A DNA stretch of 64,000 nt from Pterois miles (taxonomy: Eukaryota > Chordata > Actinopteri > Perciformes > Scorpaenidae), in the NCBI GenBank assembly GCA_947000775.1, contig CAMQGK010000604.1, positions 12,020,501-12,084,500 of the forward strand, read 5' to 3'. Within the stretch, counting starts at the first letter, position 1, and every line of letters starts with the position of its first letter. The notes under the pieces are model-generated. The model was not told the DNA's origin and made no database searches. It worked only from the letters and a program-made list of their open reading frames with translations. This document shows positions 9,519-19,596 of this stretch, piece after piece. Position numbers and translations under genes: made by a program.

Positions 9519-10610
9519 ATGGACTCAGCAGATTCAGAGCAGGTTCGTACCGCGATCGTGGCGCAGGGAGAGCGGCTCAGCCTGCAGGAGGATCGCCTCT
9601 CCGCCTTCTTCCAAGAGGTAAAGCTGATTAACGATCAACAAGGACAGTTTCGTTCATCCTTCGGAGATCAAATCACCAGGTTAGGAGCACAGATGCAGAC
9701 GCTCCTAACCATGATGAATACTCACCTGACTCCCGGCGCAGACGCCGCTCCTCCACCGGCGCCTGTCTTCCACGAGACGCCGGCTCCGCTCCCGATGCCG
9801 GTCCCCGCGGCGGCTGGTTCTGCATCACCACACCTCGCCAAGCCGGAACGGTTCACGGGAGATTCCGGTGGCTGCCGCGCTTTTCTGGTGCAATGCAGCC
9901 TTCATTTCGAACTGCAGGCAGCCCAGTTCCCGACCGAGCGCTCCAAGGTGGCTTTTATGATCACCCACCTGGCTGGCAGGGCTGAAGCGTGGGCAACCAC
10001 CGAATGGGCTCGGGGATCCCCGGTATGTTCATCACTCAAACTTTTTACTGACTCTCTGCGCAAGATTTTTGACCACTCTGCCCCAGGTCGGGAGGCTGCA
10101 CGGGCTTTGGTGGGACTCCGGCAAGGCAGGAGGCGGGTCTCAGACTACGCTATCGAGTTCCGTACTCTAGCCGCTGACAGCGGATGGAACGACGCGTCGC
10201 TGATGGACACCTTTCTGCACGGCTTGTCGGACCCCGTGAAGGATCAGCTCGCCCCTCTGGACCTGCCTGCAAACCCCGACTCCGTCATCGCGCTTGCCAT
10301 CCGCATAGACAACCGTCTATGGGAAAGAGAGAAAGAGAAAGAGAAGGACAGACGTCGAGGCGCAGTTCCACCGCCCCCCCAGACGAGGCAATCTCCCGGC
10401 CAGCGCGCTGGCTGGCGTTCTTCCTCTCTGGTTGCCGCTGAGGGCTCTCCATCTCCCCCTAGGGGGACGGATGAGCCCATGCAGATCGGCAGGGCAAAAC
10501 TTTCCCAGGAGGAACGCCAGCGGCGCCTCCGGGAGGGTCTCTGTATATACTGTGGCCAACCCGGTCACTTTCTGTCCGCCTGTCCATTAAAAGAGATGAC
10601 TCACCAGTGA
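9519..10610 (+). CDS. gag: Gag polyprotein of element A
   Basis: A 363-residue Gag that would assemble the cytoplasmic particle packaging the retrotransposon RNA. The N-terminal 70 residues are hydrophilic and likely helical. A Pro/Ala-rich linker follows (about 72-105), then the capsid-like retrotransposon Gag domain (about 110-270) with PERFTGDSGGCRAFLVQC and HLAGRAEAWATTEWA. Next comes a Lys/Glu/Arg-rich stretch (about 270-285), and a CCHC zinc knuckle C-X2-C-X4-H-X4-C at 342-355 (CIYCGQPGHFLSAC) for RNA binding. The ATG at 9519 lies four bases after the primer-binding site and starts MDSADSEQV, paralleling MDSANTTQV in element B. The frame is uninterrupted. This Gag type is the one from which the mammalian PEG10/RTL genes were derived. 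Pol begins in the -1 frame over its end. Confidence 0.95.
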   Translation: MDSADSEQVRTAIVAQGERLSLQEDRLSAFFQEVKLINDQQGQFRSSFGDQITRLGAQMQTLLTMMNTHLTPGADAAPPPAPVFHETPAPLPMPVPAAAGSASPHLAKPERFTGDSGGCRAFLVQCSLHFELQAAQFPTERSKVAFMITHLAGRAEAWATTEWARGSPVCSSLKLFTDSLRKIFDHSAPGREAARALVGLRQGRRRVSDYAIEFRTLAADSGWNDASLMDTFLHGLSDPVKDQLAPLDLPANPDSVIALAIRIDNRLWEREKEKEKDRRRGAVPPPPQTRQSPGQRAGWRSSSLVAAEGSPSPPRGTDEPMQIGRAKLSQEERQRRLREGLCIYCGQPGHFLSACPLKEMTHQ

Positions 10611-13021
10611 TGAAGAGGGCACTGGTGAGTCCTACTTCTGCTTTCCCCTCTTCCTCTCGCCCTCTACTGCAGGTCCGGATCTCCGCCGCGGGGCGCTCCC
10701 TGTCCTACCCGGCCCTGGTGGACTCGGGGTCCGATGAAGATTTCATCGATGGAGGTCTGGTTAAAACACTCGGGCTCCAACGCCTCCCCCTGAAGGTGAC
10801 TCTTGAGGCAAGTGCTCTAGATGGCAGATTGCTCTGTAAAGTATCTCATCGCACATCTCCTGTTCAACTAACTGTTTCTGGCGATCACACTGAGTCCACC
10901 AGCTTTCACATTTTTGATTCAGCCCTGCACCCTTTAATCCTGGGTCTCCCGTGGCTTAAAAGACATAACCCCCATATTGACTGGATAAAGGGAGAGATTG
11001 TGTCATGGGGGAGGGACTGTAATAACACTTGTTGCCTGTCTGTCGCCCCTGGGGAGCCTGCTGAAAGACTGCTTGCACCTCTAGTGCTGGATCAGAGCTC
11101 CGCCTCCTGTACCTCGCCTTCTGCTCCACCAGATGGCGCCGTTGATCCAGACTTGCCAGGGGTTCCTCCCTGCTACCATGACCTAAGGGAGGTCTTCAAC
11201 AAGACCAGCGCCACCTCCCTGCCTCCGCATCGGCCATATGATTGTGCCATCGACCTGCTCCCAGGTACAACCCCGCCAAAAGGGAGACTGTACTCTCTCT
11301 CTGCCCCGGAGAGAGAGGCAATGAGAGAGTACATCGAGTCATCCCTGGCGGCGGGGATTATCCGCCCGTCCTCCTCACCTGCGGGGGCAGGCTTTTTCTT
11401 TGTAGACAAAAAAGATAAGTCACTTAGGCCATGTATTGATTACCGGGGGCTTAATAACATTACCATTAAGAACAGATACCCGCTCCCTTTAATGTCCTCA
11501 GCCTTCGAGCTATTAAAGGGAGCCAAGATATTTTCCAAGCTCGATCTCCGCAACGCTTACCACCTTGTTAGGATCAGACAGGGGGACGAATGGAAGACGG
11601 CATTCAACACCCCCAGTGGCCACTACGAATATCTAGTGATGCCATTCGGGCTCACTAACGCCCCTGCCGTCTTCCAGGCCCTGGTTAACGACGTCCTCCG
11701 GGACATGTTAAACAATTTCGTTTTCGTGTACCTGGACGACATACTAATCTTCTCTCCCGACAAACAATCCCACGTTCACCATGTCCGCCTTGTCCTCCAG
11801 AGACTGTTGGAACATCGGCTCTTCGTTAAGGCTGAGAAATGCGAATTCCATGTTCCAACAGTCTCTTTCCTGGGCTTCATTATCTCCCCCGACAGCATAC
11901 ACATGGACCCTGCCAAAGTCAGCGCGGTAGCGGATTGGCCAACCCCAACGAACCGCAAATCGGTGCAGCGATTCTTGGGGTTCGCAAATTTCTACAGACG
12001 GTTTATTAGGAATTTCAGTTCTATTGCGGCCCCGCTACACGCGCTGACGTCACCTAAGAATAGTTTCGTCTGGTCCTCTGAGTGCGCTAACGCCTTCCAC
12101 AGACTCAAGGAGGCATTCAGCTCCGCCCCCATCCTGACCCTGCCTGACGCCAGCCGAGAATTCATTGTGGAGGTGGATGCCTCCGACTCAGGTATCGGTG
12201 CTGTTCTCTCTCAGAGAACATTAAAGGACAATAAGCTTCACCCCTGTGCCTACCTTTCCAGGAAGCTTTCCTCGGCCGAGAGGAATTATGACATCGGAAA
12301 CAGGGAACTTCTGGCAGTCAAAGCTGCGCTGGAGGAGTGGCGGCATTGGCTGGAGGGGGCGGAGCAACCGTTTCTCGTCTGGACCGACCATAAGAACCTC
12401 CAGTATATCCGCTCCGCCAAAAGACTAAACTCCAGGCAAGCTAGGTGGGCCCTGTTTTTTAACCGTTTTGACTTTTCTCTCTCTTACCGGCCGGGATCAA
12501 AGAATGGGAAACCCGACGCCCTCTCCAGACTGTTTGACTCGGTGGACACTCCCATGGGTCCCTCCCACATCATCCCTCCTTCCTGCGTGGTGGGAGCCGT
12601 GACGTGGGGAATCGAGAGGGAAGTAAGGAGGGCCCTGTCACAGGTCTCAACACCCGAGGGGTGTCCACATAACAGACTCTTTGTACCTGTCTCTCTCCGT
12701 TCCAGGGTGATCCACTGGGCACACACCTCTCGCATCGCCTGCCACCCAGGAGCACGTCGCACCCTGTTCGTGGCAAAGCAGAGGTTCTGGTGGCCGGCGA
12801 TGGAGAGAGACATTAAGGAGTATGTCTCAGCCTGTCCGGTGTGTGCCCAGTGTAAACCTTCTCATCGACCACCTGCCGGCCTGCTGCAGCCCCTTCCGGT
12901 ACCTCATCGCCCCTGGTCCGACATCTCCCTGGACTTTGTAACTGGGTTACCCACCTCTGAAGGTAACACCACTGTTAATCACCACCACCTAATCACTTAC
13001 AGTGGTGGACCGTTTCTCTAA
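10607..13021 (+). pseudogene. pol: Pol of element A, first part (protease, RT, RNase H, integrase N-half)
   Basis: Encodes the enzymes for reverse transcription and integration. Over 804 residues: aspartic protease with VDSG at 38-41 and ILGLPWL at 111-117; reverse transcriptase about 205-390 with LDLRNAYH and the catalytic YLDD at 375-378; RNase H with DAS near 524, RELLA near 567 and TDHKN near 594; integrase zinc finger His/Cys ending CPVC (743-746); and the first integrase Asp in LDFVTG (776). The frame is -1 relative to gag and overlaps its stop (TGATG), so a -1 frameshift is expected, though no classical slippery heptamer is apparent. Compared with element B, about 19 extra bases near 12,976-12,994 shift the frame, giving NHHHLITY and then a stop. 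The rest continues in the next entry. Confidence 0.92.
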
Positions 13022-14165
13022 AATGGTTCATTTCATTGCTCTTCCAAAACTACCTTCGGCCAAAGAAACGGCAGAGGTGGTGTTAACCCATGTTTTCCGC
13101 ATCCATGGCTTCCCCAGGGATGTGGTGTCGGACCGGGGGCCACAGTTCATTTCCGGGTTCTGGAAGGAGTTTTGCTCTTTACTGGGAGCGTCTGTCAGTC
13201 TGTCCTCGGGCTACCACCTGGAGACCAATGGACAGACTGAACGACTTAACCAGGAACTGGAGACCGGGTTGAGATGCCTAGTGGCACAGAACCCGGTCTC
13301 CTGGTCTAAACATCTGTTGTGGGTGGAATACGCCCACAATACGTTGCCGTGTTCTTCTTCAGGTCTCTCCCCCTTCCAGTGTGCATACGGCTACCAACCC
13401 CCTCTGTTCCCCGACCTGGAGGGGGAGTCTTCCGTTCCCTCGGCCCTCGCCATGCTGAAACGCTGCCAGCACATCTGGAAGGGGGCTAGACAGACACTGT
13501 TGAAGAACACGGCACGTTATAAGAGGATGGCTGATCGACGGCGGACACCCGCTCCCACCTACCAACCCGGGCAGATGGTCTGGCTGTCCGCCCGAGATCT
13601 GCCCCTCCATGTTGACTCAAAGAAACTTGCTCCTAGGTATGTCGGCCCTTTTCCCGTGTTAAAAGTAATTAATCCTGTGTCTGTCCAGCTGAAGCTGCCA
13701 AAATCGATGAGGATCCATCCAACATTCCATGTTGGTAGGCTGAAACCCGCGATCGACAGCCCTCTGGTCCCTACCTCCGCAGTCCCCCCGCCCCCCCGGA
13801 TCATTGACGGAAGCCCGGCTTACACAGTCAAGCGCCTGCTGGACGTCCGTCGCCGGGGGCGGGGTAAGCAATATCTCGTGGACTGGGAAGGGTACGGGCC
13901 GGAGGAGAGATCGTGGGTTTCAGCAAAAAACATCATGGATCCTCAACTAATAAGAGATTTTAATAAGCAGCTAGCTGGACGTCCTGGGACGTCAGGAGCC
14001 GTCCCTAAAGGGGGGGTTCTGTCAGGAAGTATAAATGTTAATCTTATAGTTTCCGGTTGCATGCTTTTATTTTGGCGCACTTCCTGTTTTGTTTGCAGTC
14101 TAACCTCTCCTCTCGTTGCAGTTCACTTCACTCCCTGCCCTGCTTGTCTCCTGCCTTCACGTTAG
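13002..14165 (+). pseudogene. pol: Pol of element A, second part (integrase C-half and chromodomain)
   Basis: The frame-shifted continuation of pol after the integrase insertion. It carries the second integrase Asp in VVSDRGPQF (residue 44 of this frame) and the catalytic Glu in NGQTERLNQ (residue 80), 35 residues between them as in DD35E integrases. A GPY/F-like block follows (PRYVGPFPV, about 211-219). Near 273-322 is a chromodomain (YTVKRLLDV, YLVDWEGYGPEERSWV), which in chromoviruses steers integration by reading chromatin marks. The frame runs through GTSGAVPKGG and about 48 residues into the 3' LTR before stopping; element B reads into its LTR too. The initial Met is internal and not a real start. 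Confidence 0.92.
14007..14019 (+). promoter_or_regulatory. Polypurine tract, element A
   Basis: AAAGGGGGGG followed by TTC abuts the 3' LTR at 14,020. It is the expected plus-strand primer in reverse transcription. Element B has AGAGGGGGGG in the same place. Confidence 0.8.
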
Positions 14166-14549
14166 AGCACCTCCTCCCGTCATGATTATCATCACTAGTC
14201 ACCTGCGTCTGATCGTCATCCCCTGCCCTGATTGTGTTCACCTGTGTATAGTTATCCACCTCCCTCACCAGTATATAATGTGTCCTCCCTTTTCCTCCTG
14301 TGCCAGTTCGTCTTTAACTGTTTAGTAGAGCGTACCAGCGATTTCTTGTGTTTTCGATTCCTAGTGTTTTGACCATAGCTCGTATTTTTTGACTTTGCCT
14401 CTTGCCCGCCGATTTAACTCTGTTTGCCTCGCTGACTGCCTTTTTCGTGTAACGACCTCCTGTTTGTAATAAAGACCTTGATTTTTGCCTGACACCCTGC
14501 CTCTGAATCTGCGTTTGAGTTCCACCTGAGTCAGAGTTCAGCCCTGATA
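14020..14549 (+). repeat. 3' LTR of element A
   Basis: 530 bp, matching the 5' LTR except for one visible C-to-A difference close to its end, and followed by the target-site duplication CACTA. The pol frame ends inside it at 14,165. Confidence 0.95.
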
Positions 14550-14554
14550 CACTA

Positions 14555-14837
14555 AACACTATATAAGGACATATACTGTATTAGCATATGTAATATCCCT
14601 TCAACATTATGACACATACTGTATTAGCATAGGTAACACTCCCTGAACACCCATATAAGGACAGGTGTTGGCATAGGTAATACACCCTAAACACTATATA
14701 AGGACAGGTGTTGGCATAGGTAATGCTTCCTAAACACTATATAACAACAGGTGTTTGCAATAGGTAATGCACCCCAAATGCTATATAAGGGCAGGTATTA
14801 TATTATTACAGGTATTAGTATTATTATATTAGCATAG
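14555..14837. repeat. Minisatellite (about 43-bp unit), right part
   Basis: Continuation of the array interrupted by element A, with six or more units (AACACTATATAAGGACA, GGTGTTGGCATAGGTAA). It ends at a short ATTATT-rich stretch where the Penelope-like element begins. Another piece occurs at 17,075-17,165. Confidence 0.85.
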
Positions 14838-14897
14838 GTACCAGTTTCTGTCTGAGGGTGTTGCCGGGTTTGAAACACACTGGGATTCAGTGTTTTT
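14838..14897 (-). mobile_element. Inverted 5' segment of the Penelope-like element
   Basis: About 60 bp starting GTACCAGTTTCTGTCTGAGG is the reverse complement of 15,260-15,315 in the body of the neighbouring element, with three or so mismatches. This is an inverted 5' extension, a structure often left when retroelement integration uses a second internal priming event. Confidence 0.85.
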
Positions 14898-16078
14898 GAC
14901 TGTGATGTTCACTTGGATGAGGACAGGAGCCTCCACACTGGGGTGTATAGGAAACCCACTCACACAGACCAATACCTTCTCTTTGATTCACACCACCCTC
15001 TAGAGCACAAACTAGGCGTTATCAGAACCCTACAACACAGGGCTGATAATGTACCAACCACCACACAGGCCCAAGCGAAAGAGCACAAACATTTAAGGGG
15101 AGCTCTGAAAACTTGTGGCTATCCAAACTGGACCTTTGACAGAGTAACACGCTCTAAGAAGACTACAAATGCAGAGGGAGCCGAGGACAGAAACAAACGC
15201 AGGAACATAGTCATTCCCTATGTGTCCGGGGTATCGGAAAAACTCAGAAGAGTTTTTAACAAACACCGAATCCCAGTGTGTTTCAAACCCGGCAACACCC
15301 TCAGACAGAAACTGGTACACCCCAAAGACAGGTTACCACACTCACAGAAAAGCAACCTGGTTTATGCAGTCCAATGCAGCGAGGAATGCAAGGACCTCTA
15401 CACTGGGGAAACCAAACAAACCTTAAACAAGCGCATGGCCCAACATAGAAGGGCCAACTCCTCAGGTCCAGATTCAGCTGTCTATTTACATCTTAAGGAA
15501 AAGGCACACTCCTTTGAGGACAGCAATGTTAAAATCTTGGACAGAGAGGACAGATGAGAGAGAGGAGTAAAGGAAGCCATCTATGTTAAATTGGAAAAAA
15601 ACATCTTTAAACAGAGGAGGGGGTCTCAGACACCACCTATCCCCCATCTACAATGCTGCACTTTCAGCGGTACCAAGAAAACTCAATATCAAAGACAGTC
15701 CCAAACTAACCTCAAGTGTCCCTAACGAACACAACGACTGTCGTCCACTGGCAACGCACATCATGCCTAATGACTGTTGTCGTCGGCCCCATTGAATCCT
15801 TAATGACTGTCGTTCACTAGTGGGACTCACACTGAAACTCCACTAACGAACTATTGTCTTAGGAGAATAAGGGGCGGACACTTCCACAGAGGTTAAAAAC
15901 CTGGGTTTTACTCCACTGTTTGTCAGACTAGTGGGGACTAGTCAGACTGTAGCGTTCGAACTGATGAAGCTACTTGGATAAGGGGCGAAACGTCTTCAGG
16001 GACAAATCTAAGTCCAGTTGCCTTTGATTCAATTTTTTGCCAGAATGAATATGACCTGGATGAATGAGAACCTTCACA
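14898..16078 (+). pseudogene. Penelope-like element, 5'-truncated, with GIY-YIG endonuclease
   Basis: The reading frame from about 14,900 to 15,557 starts in the RT thumb/linker region (VYRKPTHTDQYL, DSHHPLEHK, VIRTLQHRA). It runs through a conserved linker (IPYVSGVSEKLRRVFNKH) into a GIY-YIG endonuclease domain at about 15,355-15,540 (NLVYAVQC, DLYTGETKQTLNKRMAQHRR), in which YTG replaces the usual YIG. RT plus C-terminal GIY-YIG is diagnostic of Penelope-like retroelements, and this fits the Neptune-like type common in fish. The frame ends at a TGA where related proteins continue (a KEAIYVK-like stretch follows in frame, then RGGGLRHHLSP in a shifted one). The 3' part runs to about 16,078 (CCAGAATGAATATGACCTGG). 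The catalytic RT core is missing, so it is inactive. Confidence 0.85.
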
Positions 16079-17074
16079 GGCCTCTTACGTGTTCCCCTTA
16101 TTGACTCCAACACAGCTCTACAGGCAGAGCCAGACTTTTTCAGAGATAGCTGAGATCTCTCCTCTACTGATTCACTGCCGCTTACTAATTTCAAATTGAT
16201 TAATTAATTAATTCACTAAATTAGTCCCAAAGATAAAAAGTAAAATCTCTACAGTCTAGAATCCTGGTTAAAATACTGACAACAGTTTGTCTGATAACAG
16301 TTTGTTAAAATAGGCAGAGAGGGTACTTGGTTGCAAGAGGGGTGCATAATGATCACACCCCTCTGAAATCCCACGTTGCTTCTCCTCAACTCCAGCCACT
16401 GGTGGAAATCTTCCCCTTCGCCTGCAGTCCACTCTCCAGCTCCGTGGTGTAGTATATAGTGCAGGCGGAGTGATAAGGGGCAATGTACTGGGTCCGGTCC
16501 CCGGGCATGGATGTGTGGGTAATACAGGCTGTGAATATGAGTGAATAAAGTGTGTCGCTCCTGGAGTTAAAGATAAGTCTGAGTCGCTGTCATGTATACC
16601 GGCCAAGCGGTCATGAAGAATTATAACATGTGGGGCCCACGGTCCAACACTGGGTCTCCACTTCTCCTATAGGAGAGCACCCAACCACCTGGAGTGCAGC
16701 AACCTGTGTCCGTCCTTGTTTTTGCCTCCACGTCCATAGTGTAAGCTCCCATGCCTGTTTTTCTGTCTGCCCCCGTGTCCGTGTTCCTTTCTGCCCCCGT
16801 GTCCGCTTGCTGTTTCACCACTGCTTAAAAACACCAAAATCCTGCACCGGTGCTCGTCACCACCTGTGGCTTGTTGCGCTGATTATTGCCGGGCCAAATC
16901 TGTGTGCAGTTCATGGTCAGTGGGAAAAATGAAACACTACATGCTGTTCAACCTAAATTAATTGATCAAACCACTGCCAAATAAACAGCGTGCAATAACC
17001 CATAAACATAACTAAAACACAGCAAAGGAAACAAAATAATAAAACATGCAACATCCCATAAAACTGACCCCGTC
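16079..17074. other. Unassigned insert between Penelope-like element and minisatellite
   Basis: No recognisable coding domain. Around 16,440-16,560 there is a TATA-like AGTATATAGTGC followed about 100 bp later by GAATAAAGTG, an LTR-like promoter/polyadenylation layout. 16,630-17,073 starts TGTGGGGCC and ends CCCCGTCACA, i.e. TG...CA ends with partly complementary termini. It may be an LTR or MITE of an element not otherwise present. No target-site duplication was found. Confidence 0.3.
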
Positions 17075-17165
17075 ACATCAATGCTATATAGGGCAGGTAT
17101 TAGCATAGTGTTCTCCAAATGCTATATGAGAACAGGTGTAATGCCCCCTAAACACTATACTGTGT
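17075..17165. repeat. Minisatellite (about 43-bp unit), third part
   Basis: Two to three diverged units (TGCTATATAGGGCAGG, TATTAGCATAG, GAACAGGTGTAATGCC) of the array at 8745 and 14,555. 17,166-17,515 beyond it shows no recognisable feature. Confidence 0.7.
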
Positions 17166-17801
17166 CATTCTCGTGTGTTTCTTGAGGTTTGGAGCCAGAG
17201 AGGCGATAGTGTGGGCAGTTCGAGAGAAGAGACATATGGAGTGGCAAGGCAAGTATTCTTCTAGGATCTTTCACAGGACATTATACAAAGACACAAAAAA
17301 ATTCAACGGAATGAAGAAACAACTCCAGGAGAAGGGATTGTAGTGTGCTTTGCTTTCCATGGCCACTCTGAGAGTTAATGCTGATAATATCCAGCATAGT
17401 TTAACTTCGCCTGAAGGTGGAGAATTTATTTATTTATTTATAACCCTATTGGCATAACACAGAGGATATTATCAGCGACTGAGGGCTAAGCTGTCATAGG
17501 CTTTGGTTTGTGAACTATACTGAACAAAAATATAAAACCAACACTTTGCTCCCATTTTTTTATGCGCTGAAGTCAAAGATCTAAGACTTTTTCTATGTAC
17601 ACAAAAGGCCTATTCCTCTCAAACATTGCTCACAAATTTGTCTAAATCTGTTAGTGAGCACTTCTCCTTTACCAAAATAATCCATTCACCTCACAGGTGT
17701 GGCATATCAAGATGCTGATTAGTCAGCATGATTGTTGCACAGGTGTGCCTTAGATTGGTCAATAAAAATCCACCCTAAAATGTGCAATTTTATCACACAG
17801 C

Positions 17802-19245
17802 ACAATGCCACAGATGTCACAAATTTTGAGGGAGCGTTGCAATTGGCATGTTGACTGCAGGAATGTCCACCAGAGCTGTTGCCTGTGAACTGAATGTTCA
17901 TTTCTCTATCATAAGCCATCTCTAAAGGCGTTTCCGAGAATTTGACAGTACATCCAACCGGCCTCACAATTGCAAACCACATGTAACCACACCAGCAAGG
18001 ACCTCCACATCCAGCATCTTCACATGCAAGATCGTCTGAGACCAGCCACCCAGAAAGCTGATACATTAAATGGTTTGCATAACCAAAGAATTTCTGCACA
18101 AGCTGTCAGAAACCGTCTCAGGGAAGCTCAGCTTCATGCTCATCATCCTCACCAGGACTTCCACTTGAGTGGACTTCATTTTGTTGTTGTAACAACAAGA
18201 GAGTGGGCAAATGCTCACCTTAGTGATGAATCCCAGTTTTCACTTTACAGGGCAGATGGCAGACAGCATGTATGGCATCATATGGGTGAGCGTTTTGCTG
18301 ATGTCAACGTAGTGAATCAAGTGGCCCATGGTGGCAGTGTGGTTATGGTATGGGCAGGTGCATGTTATGGACAACGAATACAGGTGAATTTTATTGATTG
18401 CATTTGAAAACACAGAGATACCGTGACAAGATCCTGAAGACCATTGTTGTGCTATTTGTTATGCATATAGCAAAGGCAGGTTTGGACTCAAATGCAAAAA
18501 CAGACTTAAAGCAGGGATAGGCAATAATCAGCGTCTTTAATACAAAAAGGGTTCGGTACACAGAGAATCAATACTTGCAACAGTGTCCAAATAAGAAGGC
18601 TGAGGCAGGGTCCAAAAACATGAGCAGAATGTCAATCACGAGGAGTCTAATAATCAAAAGAATGCTGGGACGCTTAACACTGGGAACAGGCAAGACGAAC
18701 TGCCACAGGAGGAATGGGGAGCACACATTATATACTAGTGAGGGAGTGATTAACGGTGCTCAAACGTGCAGGCGGGAAGCGTGCAACCAGGAAGTGAAGT
18801 GCTCTGAAATGAGAAGGGATGTTAGAATACAAAATAAAACAGGACGTGTCAGAACCAAAAGCATGCAACACAAAAGACACAGACTAAGACCTAGATTTCT
18901 TAACACTATTCATCCACCGCCATCCCTCATGTTGCAGAATGCAGAATGATAATGCATGGCCCCATGTTGCAAGGATCTGTACACAGTTACTGGAAGCTGA
19001 AAACATCCCAGTTCTTGCATGGCCTGCAAACTCATTGAACATGTCACCCATTGAGCATGTTTGGGATGCTCTGGATTGCTGTATATGACAGCGTGTTCCA
19101 GTTCCTGCCAATATCCAGCAACTTTGCAAAGCCATTGAAGAGGAGTGGACCAACATTCCACAGGCCACAGTCAACATGATCAAGTCTATGCAAGGGAGAT
19201 GCATTGCACTGTGTGAGGCAAATGGTGGTCACATCAGATACTGAC
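17802..19245 (+). pseudogene. Transposase remnant of Tc1-like transposon 1
   Basis: A DDE transposase broken by stops, frameshifts and an LTR. A helix-turn-helix region reads around 17,810-18,130 (MPQMSQILRERCNWHVD, later RISAQAVRNRLREAQLHAHHPH). The catalytic part gives LSDESQFSLYRADGRQHVW (first Asp, about 18,220-18,270) and HGGSVVMVWAGACYG (about 18,330-18,370). The solo LTR sits at 18,457-18,905. After it, about 18,930-19,245 gives WPHVARICTQLLEAE and then MSPIEHVWDALD (catalytic Glu) and FCEANGGH-like C-terminal sequence, in shifting frames. It is inactive. Confidence 0.8.
18457..18905 (-). mobile_element. Solo Gypsy LTR inside Tc1-like transposon 1
   Basis: A 449-bp LTR on the minus strand, from TGTTAAGAAATC to TATGCATAACA, flanked by the 5-bp duplication CTATT (18,452-18,456 and 18,906-18,910). 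On the minus strand it shows CACTTCCTGGTTGCACGC, a TATATAAT TATA box, GGCAGTTCGTCTTG at the expected transcript start and ATTAAAGACGC in the polyadenylation region. It belongs to the same broad LTR family as A and B but is clearly diverged. A solo LTR with a target duplication is the product of LTR-LTR recombination. Confidence 0.9.
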
Positions 19246-19596
19246 TGTTTTTTTGACCCCACTGTAAAGTACCTAATACTGTAAATGTCTCAGATAAAAC
19301 TGCACATTTTAGAGTGGACTTTTATTGAAAAATTCTTAGATGTTTGACTTCAGTACATAAAAAAAATGGGAGCAAAAACAAAAGTGTTGCATTTATACTT
19401 TTGTTCAGTGTATACAGTAGAGGAAATAAGTATTTGATCCCCTGCTTTTTTGGCAGTTGTCATACAGCTTTAGTTTAACAGTTATAGAATGAATATTAAA
19501 AAAAAATATTATAGAAAATTACATGAAATGAAAAATAAAAATTAATTTGCATGTCATTGAGGGAAATAATTATTTGATCCCCTAACAAAACATGAT

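Larger units (their letters stand above)
8972..14549 (+). mobile_element. Ty3/Gypsy chromodomain retrotransposon, element A (full length)
   Basis: A 5578-bp element bounded by 530-bp LTRs (TGTCAG...CTGATA) and the 5-bp target-site duplication CACTA (8967-8971 and 14,550-14,554). Order: LTR, self-priming site, gag, pol (protease, RT, RNase H, integrase, chromodomain), polypurine tract, LTR. The two LTRs differ at one place I can see (GAGTCCGAG versus GAGTCAGAG near the 3' end), so the insertion is recent. Gag is intact and pol is frameshifted in integrase, so this copy could move only with pol supplied in trans. The integrase-before-chromodomain layout, the DSG protease and the self-priming site place it in the Tf1/sushi group of chromoviruses (established family knowledge applied to visible motifs). 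Confidence 0.95.
17518..19410 (+). mobile_element. Tc1-like transposon 1, decayed and interrupted
   Basis: The terminal inverted repeats begin ACTGAACAAAAATATAAA at the left and end TTTATACTTTTGTTCAGTG at the right. TA dinucleotides (17,516-17,517 and 19,411-19,412) fit Tc1/mariner target duplication. Without the 449-bp solo LTR and its 5-bp duplication it is about 1.44 kb, close to normal for the family. The right TA is directly followed by the TA and terminal repeat of Tc1-like transposon 2. Confidence 0.85.

Noticed and set aside
10605..10615. TGATG overlap as stop-restart signal for pol
   Set aside because: Element B has TGACTG at the same place, so an ATG start for pol is not conserved.
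12972..13001. A 29-bp GT...AG mini-intron in element A integrase
   Set aside because: The sequence GTTAAT...TTACAG looks like splice sites, but 29 bp is below vertebrate intron size and its removal does not restore the integrase frame. An insertion of about 19 bp explains the data.
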